Below, piece after piece: positions 25,560 to 64,000 of a DNA stretch of 64,000 bases. The first letter of the stretch is position 1. Each line of letters opens with the position of its first letter. The notes below the pieces were generated by a model. That model made no database searches and was not told the DNA's origin. It worked only from the letters and a program-made list of their open reading frames with translations. The position numbers were made by a program, and so were the translations under genes. This DNA comes from Ridgeia piscesae (Eukaryota; Annelida; Polychaeta; Sabellida; Siboglinidae): assembly GCA_025642075.2 (NCBI GenBank), contig JAODUO010001075.1, positions 108,501 to 172,500 of the forward strand. Direction: 5' to 3'.

Positions 25560-26924
25560 TATATATATATTGTATATCAGTTAAAAGAAAACAAAAAGAC
25601 GCATAATGTGTTAGAGTGCAGTGGTTAAGAAATTAACTAAAATATGTTCACGTGAAAATGGCTTTGTAAAATTATCAGTAAATAAAGGGTATCCAACAAG
25701 CCCATCATTGTTTGGCACATTTGTTTCGGATTAAGAATTAAAAGCTCGCTTAGTTGGTGACTCGCCCATAGATACCACCCTATCCAGCAGGGTCCCAGGT
25801 ACCGTTACATAGGGCAATCAAATCAATAGTTTTGACAACCAATATCACACAAAACAAACATTTTGGAAAGTATTGATTCTGTTTGGAAATGTTATATAAA
25901 TACATTAATTTAAGATAAAAAAAATGGTGGTACCTGGACACATAATAGTAATATTAACAACATTACACAATGGAACATGCAGTTTTGATTGCCACACCAC
26001 ATTACCTGAATCTATTGCTATGACGGTGTCACCAGGTGCCTGAGTGTTGCGGTCAGCCGTCTGTGGACTGGGTAGTTCTAGGGTGCCATAGTAAAGGGCT
26101 AGACACAACTCGAGTAAGCGAAAGAACATTGGCACCTGCACGTCAGTGAGAGACAACTCCAGTTTCTTGCAGAGTACATTCAGTTTAGTTACGCATGGCA
26201 TCTTTGCATGGAGACTGTCATAGGCTGTGTAGACCCGACAGACCAGTGAGCAGCGATACAACAGTGGATCTTGATAAGTCTCGATTTTTCCGTTTGCACT
26301 GCGCCTGTCCAGGCACACTGTCAAGTCATGGACGTCAATGACCCGACGAAGTACAAGCTCAGGCAATGACAGTTCGACGAAAGACCTCTCCCACAATGCA
26401 TCTGTGCTGTAACACTCAGCTGACTTGACGTTCACTGATAGGACAATGTCATCGTCGACAAATTTCAGGATGAGATTGTTGATGATGATGTTGATGTTGT
26501 TGAGCACGCGGTTGATGAGGCCCTGTAGGTAGCCAGGGGGCATGTCTTCTTCGTCCTGCTGTCGACGCACTGGTTGTGCAGCAACCGCAGCGGTGGTGCC
26601 AGACTGTGAACTACTGTGACTGTGTTCTTCATAGCCAGAGTCGCGTAGTTTCAAGATGCACTCGATTGTGTTGATTGTAATAATGACAGGCTCCGAGCCA
26701 AGCTTCGTCCATGGGACGTGGATGCGCAGTTCATAGATGTGACCACTTTTGAAGACAATCGGCAGTTTGATGGCCTCTTCTATCGCCTCCAGTCGCAGGT
26801 CGAGTTTGTTGAGGACGGCGTCCCCGCCCCACAGTGACAGCTGGAAGTCTTCATGTCGCAACTTGACATACTTGTCGATGTATCCCATCAACAAGGGGGT
26901 GATGTAGGATTCAAGTTTGAACAT
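781..26924 (-). CDS. VPS13B: VPS13B-like bridge lipid-transfer protein, 5' part of gene (30 exons, 3' end outside window)
   Basis: VPS13-family proteins are long hydrophobic-groove bridges that move glycerolipids between membranes; VPS13B acts at Golgi and endosomal membranes and its loss causes Cohen syndrome in humans. The start codon at 26924 opens a Chorein_N-type end with SLWGGD, IHVPWTKLGSEPV and ECILKL blocks that match the human protein as I remember it. Thirty exons with GT-AG junctions were placed; phases agree at every junction except the exon 6/7 join, which has two solutions, and inside exon 25, which has a one-base frameshift. The window encodes about 2,509 residues of a family member near 4,000 residues long, so the C-terminal adaptor-binding, DH-like and PH-like parts lie left of position 1. 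Identity as VPS13B rather than VPS13A/C/D rests on many colinear blocks, for example EDRQYQ, QNPALEWN and SSDDLR. Confidence 0.95.
1696..1859 (-). CDS. VPS13B: VPS13B-like exon 29
   Basis: Residues 2409-2464. SSCFASHLVPVIQAGVSVSA matches human DSCFTPWFVPSLCVSFQFA, and LANHLQHLGTG matches LCHHLDQLGTA. Acceptor TGCCAG before 1859 and donor GTACGT fit phases 2 and 1. Confidence 0.9.
1860..2861. other. VPS13B-like intron 28, no recognised feature
   Basis: A/T-rich, low-complexity intron between exons 28 and 29. No conserved coding segment or structured repeat seen. Confidence 0.6.
2862..3073 (-). CDS. VPS13B: VPS13B-like exon 28
   Basis: Residues 2339-2409. CVLEYWNVLRGWYEYYAQFDL aligns with human CSLEYWDELQKVFVAFREFNL, and LELP and GWRVVI blocks follow. 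Acceptor CCCCAG, strong donor GTAAGT, out phase 2. Confidence 0.93.
3091..3235 (-). mobile_element. SINE 3' fragment
   Basis: Reverse-oriented tail of the same family, from GGTAAGTTCTTACATAGCGC through ATCCTCAGGAT, CAAAGCACTTTA and GACAGACCTGTTC. It begins about 20 bp upstream of the acceptor of VPS13B-like exon 28. Confidence 0.6.
3622..3803 (-). CDS. VPS13B: VPS13B-like exon 27
   Basis: Residues 2278-2338. LSWQFCEPRLITSLDVNPLPF corresponds to human MLWRYPEPRVLTLVRITPVPF. Acceptor TTGTCAG; donor GTTTGG is weak but keeps phase 0. Confidence 0.9.
4325..4440 (+). mobile_element. SINE 3' fragment
   Basis: Forward tail: GAGAAGCTGAGATGG, GATTGAACAGGTCTGTC, ATGCTTTGAGCAATCCTGA, ending in a decayed CGCTATATAAG-like end. 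Confidence 0.55.
4751..4919 (-). CDS. VPS13B: VPS13B-like exon 26
   Basis: Residues 2222-2278. IQHSSDDLRMGDFEFV matches human EQSSDDLRTGLFQYV. Acceptor CCACAG, donor GTATGT. Confidence 0.92.
5447..5707 (-). CDS. VPS13B: VPS13B-like exon 25 with one-base frameshift
   Basis: Residues about 2135-2221. The first part (TATDMMVKTSYKGKYRPLVGPATIGLYPG) and the second part (HSGPKHW then SIGQEHLMCATALQQHV) both match human VPS13B but lie in different frames. They meet at a run of seven C on the plus strand, 5577-5583. With six C the frame would run through and end in phase 0, as exon 26 needs. A sequencing or assembly indel is the simplest cause; a genuine null allele is possible. Confidence 0.88.
5833..6018 (-). 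CDS. VPS13B: VPS13B-like exon 24
   Basis: Residues 2073-2135. GHISLRTGQLVVAMET matches human QKISVQTTQIVISMET. Acceptor TTTGTAG, donor GTGAGT. Confidence 0.92.
6392..6686. repeat. 59-bp minisatellite, 5 copies, includes a splice donor
   Basis: Units start at 6392, 6451, 6510, 6569 and 6628. The last unit is the coding 3' end and donor of VPS13B-like exon 23; the others repeat that sequence into the intron with few changes. Confidence 0.9.
6635..6769 (-). CDS. VPS13B: VPS13B-like exon 23 (3' end inside a minisatellite)
   Basis: Residues 2028-2073. ERPLKVNLSTTLLRQLRQLQ aligns with human SKPLKANLSFTKLDQINLF. The exon's 3' end and donor CAG/GTAACT are the first unit of a 59-bp tandem repeat that carries four more donor-like copies downstream. 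Only the first keeps the frame; reading on through the donor meets an in-frame TAG. Confidence 0.9.
7293..7427 (-). CDS. VPS13B: VPS13B-like exon 22
   Basis: Residues 1983-2028. Contains TGVPPSLYTLTVTDFLQC (human SGIPPSFITLQIKDFLNG). Donor GTCAGT after 7293 is the choice that keeps phase with exon 23. Confidence 0.9.
8077..8794 (-). CDS. VPS13B: VPS13B-like exon 21 (large exon)
   Basis: Residues 1744-1983. CGTSIEVNASSNMDFYIS (human CGHSLEVNITTNLDFFLS), GNDSGVESE (DSGIGSDS), SLMPIDVLLTARKISLMVYS (NFIPFDIFITASRISLMTYS) and FSQPHSLMSVDQTQSKIELS. Acceptor CTACAG, donor GTAATC. Confidence 0.95.
9464..9965. mobile_element. Short inverted-repeat element with possible 8-bp target duplication
   Basis: The 20 bases at 9464-9483 recur inverted at 9946-9965. 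The octamer CTTGAAGT lies immediately right of the right arm (9966-9973) and five bases left of the left arm (9451-9458). An 8-bp duplication would suit a hAT-type element, but the left offset and non-hAT ends leave this open. Confidence 0.45.
9984..10080 (-). CDS. VPS13B: VPS13B-like exon 20
   Basis: Residues 1711-1743. LAANFDLRIVVAPAIVSRQ corresponds to human LTDFSVRITGAPAIIFTK. Acceptor TTCCAG, donor GTGTGT. The right end of a short inverted-repeat element lies about 10 bp past the donor. Confidence 0.88.
10081..10829. other. VPS13B-like intron 19, no recognised feature
   Basis: A/T-rich intron between exons 19 and 20 with no recognisable element. Confidence 0.6.
10830..10941 (-). CDS. 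VPS13B: VPS13B-like exon 19
   Basis: Residues 1674-1711. VMQNPALEWNN matches human SQNPALEWNM. Acceptor GTGTAG, donor GTAGCT, phase 1 in, 2 out. Too short to stand out as an open frame. Confidence 0.92.
11551..12395 (-). CDS. VPS13B: VPS13B-like exon 18 (large exon)
   Basis: Residues 1392-1674, 845 bp. It contains GGVVLSCGKH, FLTFTYTRAQQRNVRHRM, LPLIYLNAANFRLFLP, ADNPLPRVVVEKDIYRRAL and GSEVEDRQYQLDM, each with a clear human VPS13B counterpart in the same order. Acceptor TTGCAG, donor GTAAAG. Confidence 0.96.
12396..13134. other. VPS13B-like intron 17, no recognised feature
   Basis: Intron between exons 17 and 18. Short chance open frames only. Confidence 0.6.
13135..13249 (-). CDS. VPS13B: VPS13B-like exon 17
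   Basis: Residues 1354-1392. VCLVTEIEDLTTAIDIQDVY matches human VCMVSELEDLSASIDVQDVY almost residue for residue. Acceptor ATCAAG, donor GTAAGT, phase 1 in, 2 out. Confidence 0.94.
13682..14045 (-). CDS. VPS13B: VPS13B-like exon 16
   Basis: Residues 1233-1354. A Ser-rich linker leads to DSVTLSLWMQWTLLRLTGTL (human GRVSLWMQWVLPKITIKL). Donor GTGAGC after 13682. The frame stays open into the intron and by chance still reads like the next block, but exon 17 supplies the true continuation. Confidence 0.92.
14592..14809 (-). CDS. VPS13B: VPS13B-like exon 15
   Basis: Residues 1160-1232. LPWSLQLTTCSAYTL aligns with human FPWTISLHHFSIYTL, and LCVHVDLQTITVACSNAQV with VCLHVDLESLEIKCSNPQV. Acceptor GTGGCAG, donor GTCTGT. 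Confidence 0.93.
14983..15074 (-). ncRNA. Candidate intronic hairpin RNA (pre-miRNA-like)
   Basis: Arms 14983-15017 and 15040-15074 (35 nt each) pair with three non-Watson-Crick positions around a 22-nt loop. On the minus strand, which is the sense of the VPS13B-like transcript, two of the three become G-U wobbles, leaving one mismatch; on the plus strand they would be A-C mismatches. Size fits a pre-miRNA. It could equally be a small MITE. No known miRNA was recognised. Confidence 0.35.
15561..15795 (-). CDS. VPS13B: VPS13B-like exon 14
   Basis: Residues 1082-1160. VASCCVFLP matches human VQSCCVFIP and DTLVLSLPRLHASSA matches GTLVLCLPQIKIISA. Acceptor GACAG, donor GTAGGT. Confidence 0.93.
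16547..16764 (-). CDS. VPS13B: VPS13B-like exon 13
   Basis: Residues 1009-1081. A Ser/Thr/Pro-rich variable linker followed by GWGKYLADMFPLVKRTELQ, which joins in frame to exon 14. Acceptor TGTAG before 16764 is required by phase; the nearer CCAG would break the frame. The (CA)-rich array at 16.8-17.2 kb lies upstream. Confidence 0.85.
16837..17215. repeat. 34-bp CA/GCAC-rich tandem repeat
   Basis: About 11 units with ACACATATGCACGCATACAC as core, in the intron before VPS13B-like exon 13. All frames stay open on both strands because of composition only. Confidence 0.85.
17225..17800. repeat. Degenerate ~35-bp tandem repeat
   Basis: Repeated TCACATATTTACTCAATCAC and AATCTCACACAATCAC modules with indels follow directly on the 34-bp array. 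Confidence 0.75.
18026..18205 (-). CDS. VPS13B: VPS13B-like exon 12
   Basis: Residues 949-1009. EGIVGCIDPVLLDWFTYVP matches human QGLAVNIDPILYTWLIYQP. Acceptor TTCTAG, donor GTATGA. Confidence 0.92.
18888..19058 (-). CDS. VPS13B: VPS13B-like exon 11
   Basis: Residues 892-949, in phase 1 and out phase 1 with acceptor TCTCAG and donor GTATGT. Low conservation: a variable segment between two conserved blocks, supported mainly by phase and splice sites. Confidence 0.78.
19555..19692 (-). CDS. VPS13B: VPS13B-like exon 10
   Basis: Residues 846-892. It contains VLSVGGTNVKQCDTDAVSAV. Similarity to human is moderate (GSIQNVELKYCSTSLVKC). Acceptor TCTGCAG and donor GTAATA keep phase 1. Confidence 0.82.
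20168..20343 (-). CDS. VPS13B: VPS13B-like exon 9
   Basis: Residues 787-846. EVPNLTVNLTKPQLML matches human ELPNLTIQATRAQTLL. Acceptor TTTCAG, strong donor GTGAGT. The exon completes the split Trp codon of exon 8. Confidence 0.88.
20790..21115. repeat. Tandem TGACCAGTGGTCA repeat
   Basis: Irregular units of about 18 bp built on GACCAGTGGTCACCAACT. Each has an everted TGACC-n3-GGTCA pair. It lies between VPS13B-like exons 8 and 9. Confidence 0.8.
21284..21408 (-). CDS. VPS13B: VPS13B-like exon 8
   Basis: Residues 746-787. Read from acceptor CTTGCAG it gives LFGLQFGVSLLD, matching human IFGFQAGLTSLD, and ends LLLPTF plus a split Trp codon. A longer open frame on this strand here is in a different frame and is not coding. 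Confidence 0.88.
22030..22258 (-). CDS. VPS13B: VPS13B-like exon 7 (5' end uncertain, 22258 or 22277)
   Basis: Residues about 669-745. VVSKMTIPSENLLHHCHAH aligns with human VVSSLTQPSDNLLHYCYVH. Donor GTACAT follows 22030 at phase 0. The alternative acceptor at 22277 has the better polypyrimidine context but needs the weaker exon 6 donor. Confidence 0.85.
22607..22832 (-). CDS. VPS13B: VPS13B-like exon 6 (3' end uncertain)
   Basis: Residues about 594-669. It contains LEQFVPTRTYQLVVL, matching human LEEYIPTRHTSVTLL, followed by a basic stretch. Donor GTGACT after 22607 gives phase 2 and would pair with an exon 7 start at 22258. Donor GTTTCA after 22635 gives phase 1 and would pair with 22277. 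Sequence alone does not decide. Confidence 0.8.
22833..23312. other. VPS13B-like intron 5, no recognised feature
   Basis: Intron between exons 5 and 6. Nothing recognised. Confidence 0.6.
23313..23498 (-). CDS. VPS13B: VPS13B-like exon 5
   Basis: Residues 532-594. It contains HCAMDHDYEPYSK (human CALEHEYEPYSR). Acceptor CTCCAG, donor GTACAG, phase 1 in and out. Confidence 0.93.
23803..24049 (-). CDS. VPS13B: VPS13B-like exon 4
   Basis: Residues 450-532. The block LQRFGTFFLDYLYTM is nearly identical to human MQRFGAFYMDYLYTM. Donor GTGAGA after 23803 gives phase 1; a second possible donor, GTCAGA, lies a few bases further on and is less likely. Confidence 0.93.
24562..24789 (-). CDS. VPS13B: VPS13B-like exon 3
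   Basis: Residues 374-449, 76 whole codons. It contains KGISFFSAQFGI, matching the human GEPFFDCQIGF block, followed by a lineage-specific Gly-rich insert (GVGMGVGGGSGEGQGGG). Acceptor TTTCAG, donor GTGAGG. Confidence 0.9.
24975..25115 (+). mobile_element. SINE 5' fragment with tRNA-like head
   Basis: Head with GTGTAGAGCTTCGGACTCTC and B-box-like CCCGGGTTCAAATC, then TTTCACTCTACATTGCTCCAG. It ends about 20 bp from VPS13B-like exon 2. Confidence 0.6.
25137..25336 (-). CDS. VPS13B: VPS13B-like exon 2
   Basis: Residues 307-373. It carries the WATWAWSFVPQI block (human WVSWAWSFVPAI) and GFYCSKAEVVFK. Acceptor CTGCAG ends at 25337 and donor GTAGGA begins at 25136. A SINE head fragment lies just beyond the donor. 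Confidence 0.93.
25500..25571. repeat. (TA)n microsatellite
   Basis: Nearly pure TA dinucleotide with one interruption, in VPS13B-like intron 1. Confidence 0.95.
26006..26924 (-). CDS. VPS13B: VPS13B-like exon 1 (start codon, Chorein_N)
   Basis: Residues 1-306. The ATG at 26924-26922 is chosen because the protein from there begins MFKLESYITPLL, close to the human N terminus. It holds the Chorein_N region, an acidic linker DEEDMPPGY and the INNLILK/DDIVLSV blocks. The donor GTAATG follows 26006, phase 1. A reading frame continues past it but loses similarity. Confidence 0.95.
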
Positions 26925-28440
26925 CTTGCCTTCAGTAGTTCGCTTTGTCGTAGAAAAAGTGCGTTAAGCTGTTAAGTCAGTGGGATATCCGGTCTGTAAA
27001 ACTGTCTGCGAATCTTGACATCACGACTGGGGCCGTCCGAAGGCGAAGCACGGACATACAATAAGGAAATGAGTCACTTCACCATGTTATCTGGTTGTCG
27101 GACCTAAATGTTTCAATGACACTTGAAGAAAACATCATTCAAAACATTGGCAGTGAATGACAACGACAAAAATATTGACGGGACGTCGTCGGCTTTTGAC
27201 GTCGCAACGATCCAGAAGACCACTTCCGGTTGCTTGTGTGGCCGGAAGAATGTAGGTGTCGCATGAAACGAATACCTTGATACAAATATCCACTACCATT
27301 AATTAGTCTTCTTAGCGCCTAAATTCAAAGATGCGTTACCTTATTTGTGCAAATTGTGTCTGACTTGAGTAGGCGTTATTACTTTATATATCTTACTTTA
27401 TCTATTGCCAGTGAAATCCACCAACAATATCCTTTCGGATTATCTAGGCGCGAACTTGTATCAAGGAAATTTTTATTAGTTATTAAAAGTCCACAAGGTG
27501 GCAGCATAATTTCGTAACCATTCCATCTAACTCCTGAGTTAGCTAATGTTGGGCTGTGCATGTGTACCTTGTACTGTTACCTACGGTCATTCGTAGGGGG
27601 TACTGCAAAGCATACGTGGCACTACTTTCACGAACACGCTACTGTTGGCCAACTTTCTCAATCTGCCCACTGTTGATGAGGTGTGAAAAACATTCTGTCT
27701 TGACTCCTGAGCCATGCAGTTTATGTCAGGCAATTAAAATTACCTTTTGTTGGTAATTTTTATGTGTATACTTTTCAAATGCAGACCAAATATCAAATAC
27801 AAATACGCGCCCTTTTGTGATTTTCAATACAAATACACAAAATGTTGCTATACAAATACAAATACGTATTTGAACCCAACCCTGGTGTGCATGCATGGTA
27901 CGTTTCGCGGCATGCAAGCATCAGCCAGCGCCAGGGGAACATGCTTGACAGAGTGATGGTCGAAAACAGCTTCTAAAATTGTCGGCAGTGATCGTACTCA
28001 ACCCTATCAACTATACAATTATATACTCTAACGACAGATCCAGAAACAGAGCTGTAATTATTAATAGGCCTATCTCTGACCAAACTCACACAGTTCATAA
28101 TCCGTTTCAGTCTGTTCGAATAATTAGCCCCCCCCCACCGTCAGGCACTTTTTTGAGCGTTTAATTTGTTTAGAAGCATCAGTTCGAAAACAAATCGCTT
28201 TAGAAATAGTTTTACCCCCATGCCATAGAAACCTTATCAGAACTGAAATAATAATTATATAGAACAAAGCAGTTGAGACCTTGGAATTTGCTGTTTTACA
28301 ACTTTGGCGGTTTTTCCCCCTGAGAAAGTTAATAGCGGATATTGTGATTAATCTATGTATAGTTTTACACCGTGAAGTATTTACTGACACATCCAATGTA
28401 AAACTAAACTGGATGTTTTGAAGTGAACACCATGCGTAGG
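26925..28440. other. Intergenic DNA upstream of the VPS13B-like gene
   Basis: This holds the presumed 5' UTR and promoter, then A/T-rich DNA. At 27785-27884 there is a CAAATA-rich stretch ending ACCCAACCCTG that resembles another at 44460-44541, possibly ends of one short transposon family. No conserved coding sequence was recognised. Confidence 0.5.
27181..27260 (-). promoter_or_regulatory. Candidate VPS13B-like core promoter (CRE-like and ETS sites)
   Basis: About 260-330 bp upstream of the VPS13B-like ATG, this stretch carries a CRE-like TGACGTCG at 27198 and two ETS-type CCGGAAG cores in opposite orientation (27223-27229 and 27242-27248). Clustered ETS and CRE sites are typical of broadly expressed animal promoters. 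No TATA box is evident. Assignment rests on position and motifs only. Confidence 0.4.
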
Positions 28441-28449
28441 CGGTATGCC

Positions 28450-28616
<167 letters not shown>

Positions 28617-30207
28617 TGATAGAAACAGAGACAGGGACAGAGAAAAAAAAGTTAAAAGATAATACTAATGGAGATTTACAATTGATCCATATTTATTGTA
28701 CAAATTCTGTATAAAACGTTGTTTGTAATACTACATTCATCCACACAACGGCTTTCTGTTTTATTTCAGGTCTAGAGCTAACGAAACGAGAAACATGAAA
28801 TAAAACGGAAAGCGGGCACGTATTTCCAAATTTCCCGGAGAACAGGCAAATCTCCCGGATTTTCCCTCCAAATGCCCAACAGTGGATACGAATGTCCGCC
28901 GTTGTTTGTGACTTATGCGTCCACCGTTGTGTTCCGGCGTACTTTGTCCACTGTCAAACATGGCGACAAATCGTAAGTATGCCTATCCAAGTCCTGGTGC
29001 CAATACGTGAATCTTTGCGGATTCTAGTCCTGGACACGTTTCATGTATATACGTAATTATCTAAGTCATAATCTAACAATCGTCGACGATTGCCGACGGG
29101 TGATTTACGATCACCGAAGATCACAGTCTTTATGGGAATAGCTGGATAATCATAGACGAATCATGATATTGGAACATGTGGTGAACACGCATAATCTGTA
29201 GGCTAGCTACGTTGATACAAAGAAAATGTATTCCAGATTGCGTACGCGCATTGCATAAGGGACTGTATGAATTGTCAGAAACAGAGATTTGCCATGCTTG
29301 ACCAATGACGTTTAATTCTTTAAACAGGAGGGTTTTGTTTTAGAGTTTTCCCTCTGTATATATGATGTCACCGTCAATCACAGGCTGTTCCACTTCCATA
29401 CGTGGGATCTTTACTTCCCTGCTAGTGTTAGTGTCGCTGTCGAAACTCGAAAGAGACAGTAAAGCCGAAGCTTCCAACTGGCGGAAAGCAGAAGCCAACC
29501 ACAGTCCACTCGGTGGAGAGGCTTTCGCTGTCTTTCGACGCTTGTACATTGTAATGTTTCATATCTTTTTGGTGCGATTCACGAGTCACGCCCACATACA
29601 TAAATATATATTCTCCGTGCGTCATGAATGGTTTCTCTATTCACGAGAAAAAATTTGACGGTTCTATAACGAATAAGAAATATGTAAACCAATTCTGATA
29701 CAAACATGCGTCACGACGGACATGCACTGCTCCGTTCAAATTTGTTGTTCGAATCTGGCTTCTTCTGTTTCTTGCCAATCTTTAATTGTTTCTTGACGAG
29801 ATAACGATCGATGCTGTGACGACTTGATCGATTCTATTCCTTTCACGACTCCCGAAATTCAGGAGCATTGAAAGGAATAGGAATGCTGTTTTTATGTAAA
29901 AAAAAGTAAGTTCTCGTAGATATAGATGTCTCTCAGTCTCCCGTAAATATTACACATTTCTGGGATTAGTGGTTCGCACGCCGAGCCACTAGAGCTCAGA
30001 CGACACGTCCTCCACAGCACGTCGCTCGGCTCTCTAGACTCCCCCTCGACTCCCTAGGTCTACATCCGGGACAGCGCAACGAGACAACTGGACACGTTGA
30101 CCCGCTGAGGAATCTCCGGGATTTCCAACAAATCCTATGTCTCTTGGATATAATAAAATCACCGTAAACAAGATCAGTTTGCCATCGACGCACCGCGTGA
30201 GAGGCGG
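28617..30207. other. Intergenic DNA between the CACHD1-like 3' end and the VPS13B-like 5' side
   Basis: Contains the CACHD1-like 3' UTR (end not located), a 16-bp perfect palindrome at 29077-29092, a stem-loop at 29831-29884 and overlapping open frames at 29340-29625 that I cannot assign. A plus-strand ATGGCGACAAATC followed by a GTAAGT donor at 28970 looks like a tiny first exon, but no partner exon was found. Confidence 0.4.
29831..29884. other. Stem-loop downstream of the CACHD1-like stop codon
   Basis: CTATTCCTTTCA pairs with TGAAAGGAATAG, with an inner CTCC/GGAG pairing and a short loop. It lies about 320-380 bp past the stop, possibly within the 3' UTR. Function unknown. Confidence 0.35.
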
Positions 30208-62808
<32,601 letters not shown>

Positions 62809-62813
62809 CCCGC

Positions 62814-63156
62814 CTGAAAGTAGGAGCACATTGCACGTATATCTACTTGTAAACCACCCGTCTTCTACACGCACTGGTAAGGGCACAGGTGTTGATTTTT
62901 AAAACACGAACAGACACATATGTTGAGTACTAAAAAAATGTTTTTCTTTTTATCCCAAGAGTGTTCGCACCCGTGGGAACAATTGCAGAAAATACTTTCG
63001 TCTAAAGTTTGGTATAAACCGTGAGCTCCATAAGAATCGTAGGCAAAACGCCGATTTCGAATGAAAGGCATCGCTTATCTTCTGAAGGGTGGTAGGATAA
63101 CTTAGTAAAAAATATGTTCGAGTTACAAACCTGAGTATGTATATGTAGTATAGATA
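62814..63156. other. Upstream or 5' UTR intron region of the CACHD1-like gene
   Basis: The acceptor at 62814 shows that a non-coding first exon must lie further right, in this stretch, within or past the satellite, or beyond the window. No promoter motif stands out. Confidence 0.4.
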
Positions 63157-63161
63157 TATAT

Positions 63162-63234
<73 letters not shown>

Positions 63235-63250
63235 GTGTGTGTGTGTGGTG

Positions 63251-63310
<60 letters not shown>
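63157..63310. repeat. (TA)n-(GT)n-(GTGC)n compound microsatellite
   Basis: Adjoining simple repeats upstream of the CACHD1-like gene, leading into the 43-bp satellite. Confidence 0.95.
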
Positions 63311-63351
63311 TGTGTGTCTGGTGGCGTGACATAGTATACAATATACGGAGC

Positions 63352-64000
63352 ATGTGAACGATGTAACAGACCAGTATGCTATCTCACACGCCCAATGTGA
63401 ACGATGTAACAGACCAGTATGCTATCTCACACGCCCAATGTGAACGATGTAACAGACCAGTATGCTATCTCACACGGCCAATGTGAACGATGTAACAGAC
63501 CAGTATGCTATCTCACACGCCCAATGTGAACGATGTAACAGACCAGTATGCTATCTCACACGCCCAATGTGAACGATGTAACAGACCAGTATGCTATCTC
63601 ACACGCCCAATGTGAACGATGTAACAGACCAGTATGCTATCTCACACGCACAATGTGAACGATGTAACGGCAAATGAGAACGATGTAAATGACCAGTATG
63701 CTATCACACACGGCCAATGAGAACGATGTAACAGACCAGTATGCTATCTCACACGGCCAATGTGAACGATGTAACGGCAAATGAGAACGATGTAACAGAC
63801 CAGTATGCTATCTCACACGGCCAATGTGAACGATGTAACGGCAAATGAGAACGATGTAAATGACCAGTATGCTATCACACACGGCCAATGAGAACGATGT
63901 AACAGACCAGTATGCTATCTCACACGGCCAATGTGAACGATGTAACGGCAAATGAGAACGATGTAACAGACCAGTATGCTATCTCACACGGCCAATGTGA
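63352..64000. repeat. 43-bp satellite with 171-bp higher-order unit, runs off right edge
   Basis: The first seven units repeat every 43 bp (AATGTGAACGATGTAACAGA with CCAGTATGCTATCTCACACG). From about 63650 units with an extra 21 bp (GGCAAATGAGAACGATGTAA) alternate: GATGTAACGG occurs at 63661, 63768, 63832 and 63939, which gives a 171-bp period. Confidence 0.93.

Noticed and set aside
28960..28985. Plus-strand first coding exon ATGGCGACAAATC with GTAAGT donor
   Set aside because: Only 13 coding bases, no downstream plus-strand exon recognised, and it would overlap the CACHD1-like gene antisense. Kept as a curiosity.
29340..29625. Extra C-terminal exon or separate small gene on the minus strand
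   Set aside because: Two overlapping frames are open for 65-70 codons, but neither shows a recognised family or a clear splice site. The CACHD1-like gene already ends with a proper stop at 30208.
63352..64000. 171-bp period as a relative of primate alpha satellite
   Set aside because: The length match is coincidental: the unit is built from 43- and 64-bp pieces and the sequence is unrelated.

Overview
This is animal nuclear DNA from a non-vertebrate metazoan. The genes are split into many short exons with GT-AG introns, the introns are packed with microsatellites and minisatellites, and degraded tRNA-derived SINE copies are scattered throughout. The repeat load and moderate intron size would fit a marine lophotrochozoan or a basal deuterostome, but nothing seen here fixes the phylum.

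Three protein-coding genes can be assembled, all on the minus strand. (1) A VPS13B (Cohen syndrome protein, bridge-like lipid transfer) orthologue starts at 26924 and runs off the left edge. Thirty coding exons, about 2,500 residues, were placed by splice sites, reading phase and remembered similarity to the human protein. Exon 25 carries a one-base frameshift in a C7 run. (2) A CACHD1-like gene (VWA and Cache domain, alpha2delta-related membrane protein) has 24 coding exons between 62808 and 30208. They join in phase to a 1,094-residue protein with signal peptide, VWA domain with an intact MIDAS motif, Cache-type region, Cys-rich stretch, one membrane span and a short tail. (3) A two-exon gene for a CAP-superfamily (GLIPR1/CRISP-like) membrane protein of 346 residues lies at 39845-41374, wholly inside the intron between CACHD1-like exons 18 and 19 and on the same strand.

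Layout: 1-26.9 kb VPS13B-like exons, with a 59-bp minisatellite copying a splice donor, a miRNA-like intronic hairpin and several tandem arrays; 26.9-30.2 kb intergenic with a probable VPS13B promoter; 30.2-62.8 kb the CACHD1-like gene with the nested CAP gene; 62.8-64 kb upstream DNA ending in a 43-bp satellite that runs off the right edge. The CAP gene is bracketed by a 31-bp array (about 54 copies) downstream and a 27-bp array (23 copies) upstream. Other mobile DNA includes a degenerate non-LTR retrotransposon piece (47.6-48.3 kb), an element with arms of about 205 bp in inverted orientation (51.97-52.83 kb) and two shorter inverted-repeat elements.

The three genes have no evident shared pathway. 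VPS13B acts in bulk lipid transfer at the Golgi and endosomes, CACHD1-type proteins modulate surface channels and receptors, and CAP proteins are secreted or membrane-anchored. I found no convincing undescribed molecular system. The most notable items are the nested gene, the intact MIDAS, the strand-biased hairpin, the donor-copying minisatellite and the microsatellites that abut splice sites. Exon calls rest on reading the sequence and on family similarity recalled from memory; no alignment or transcript data were available.
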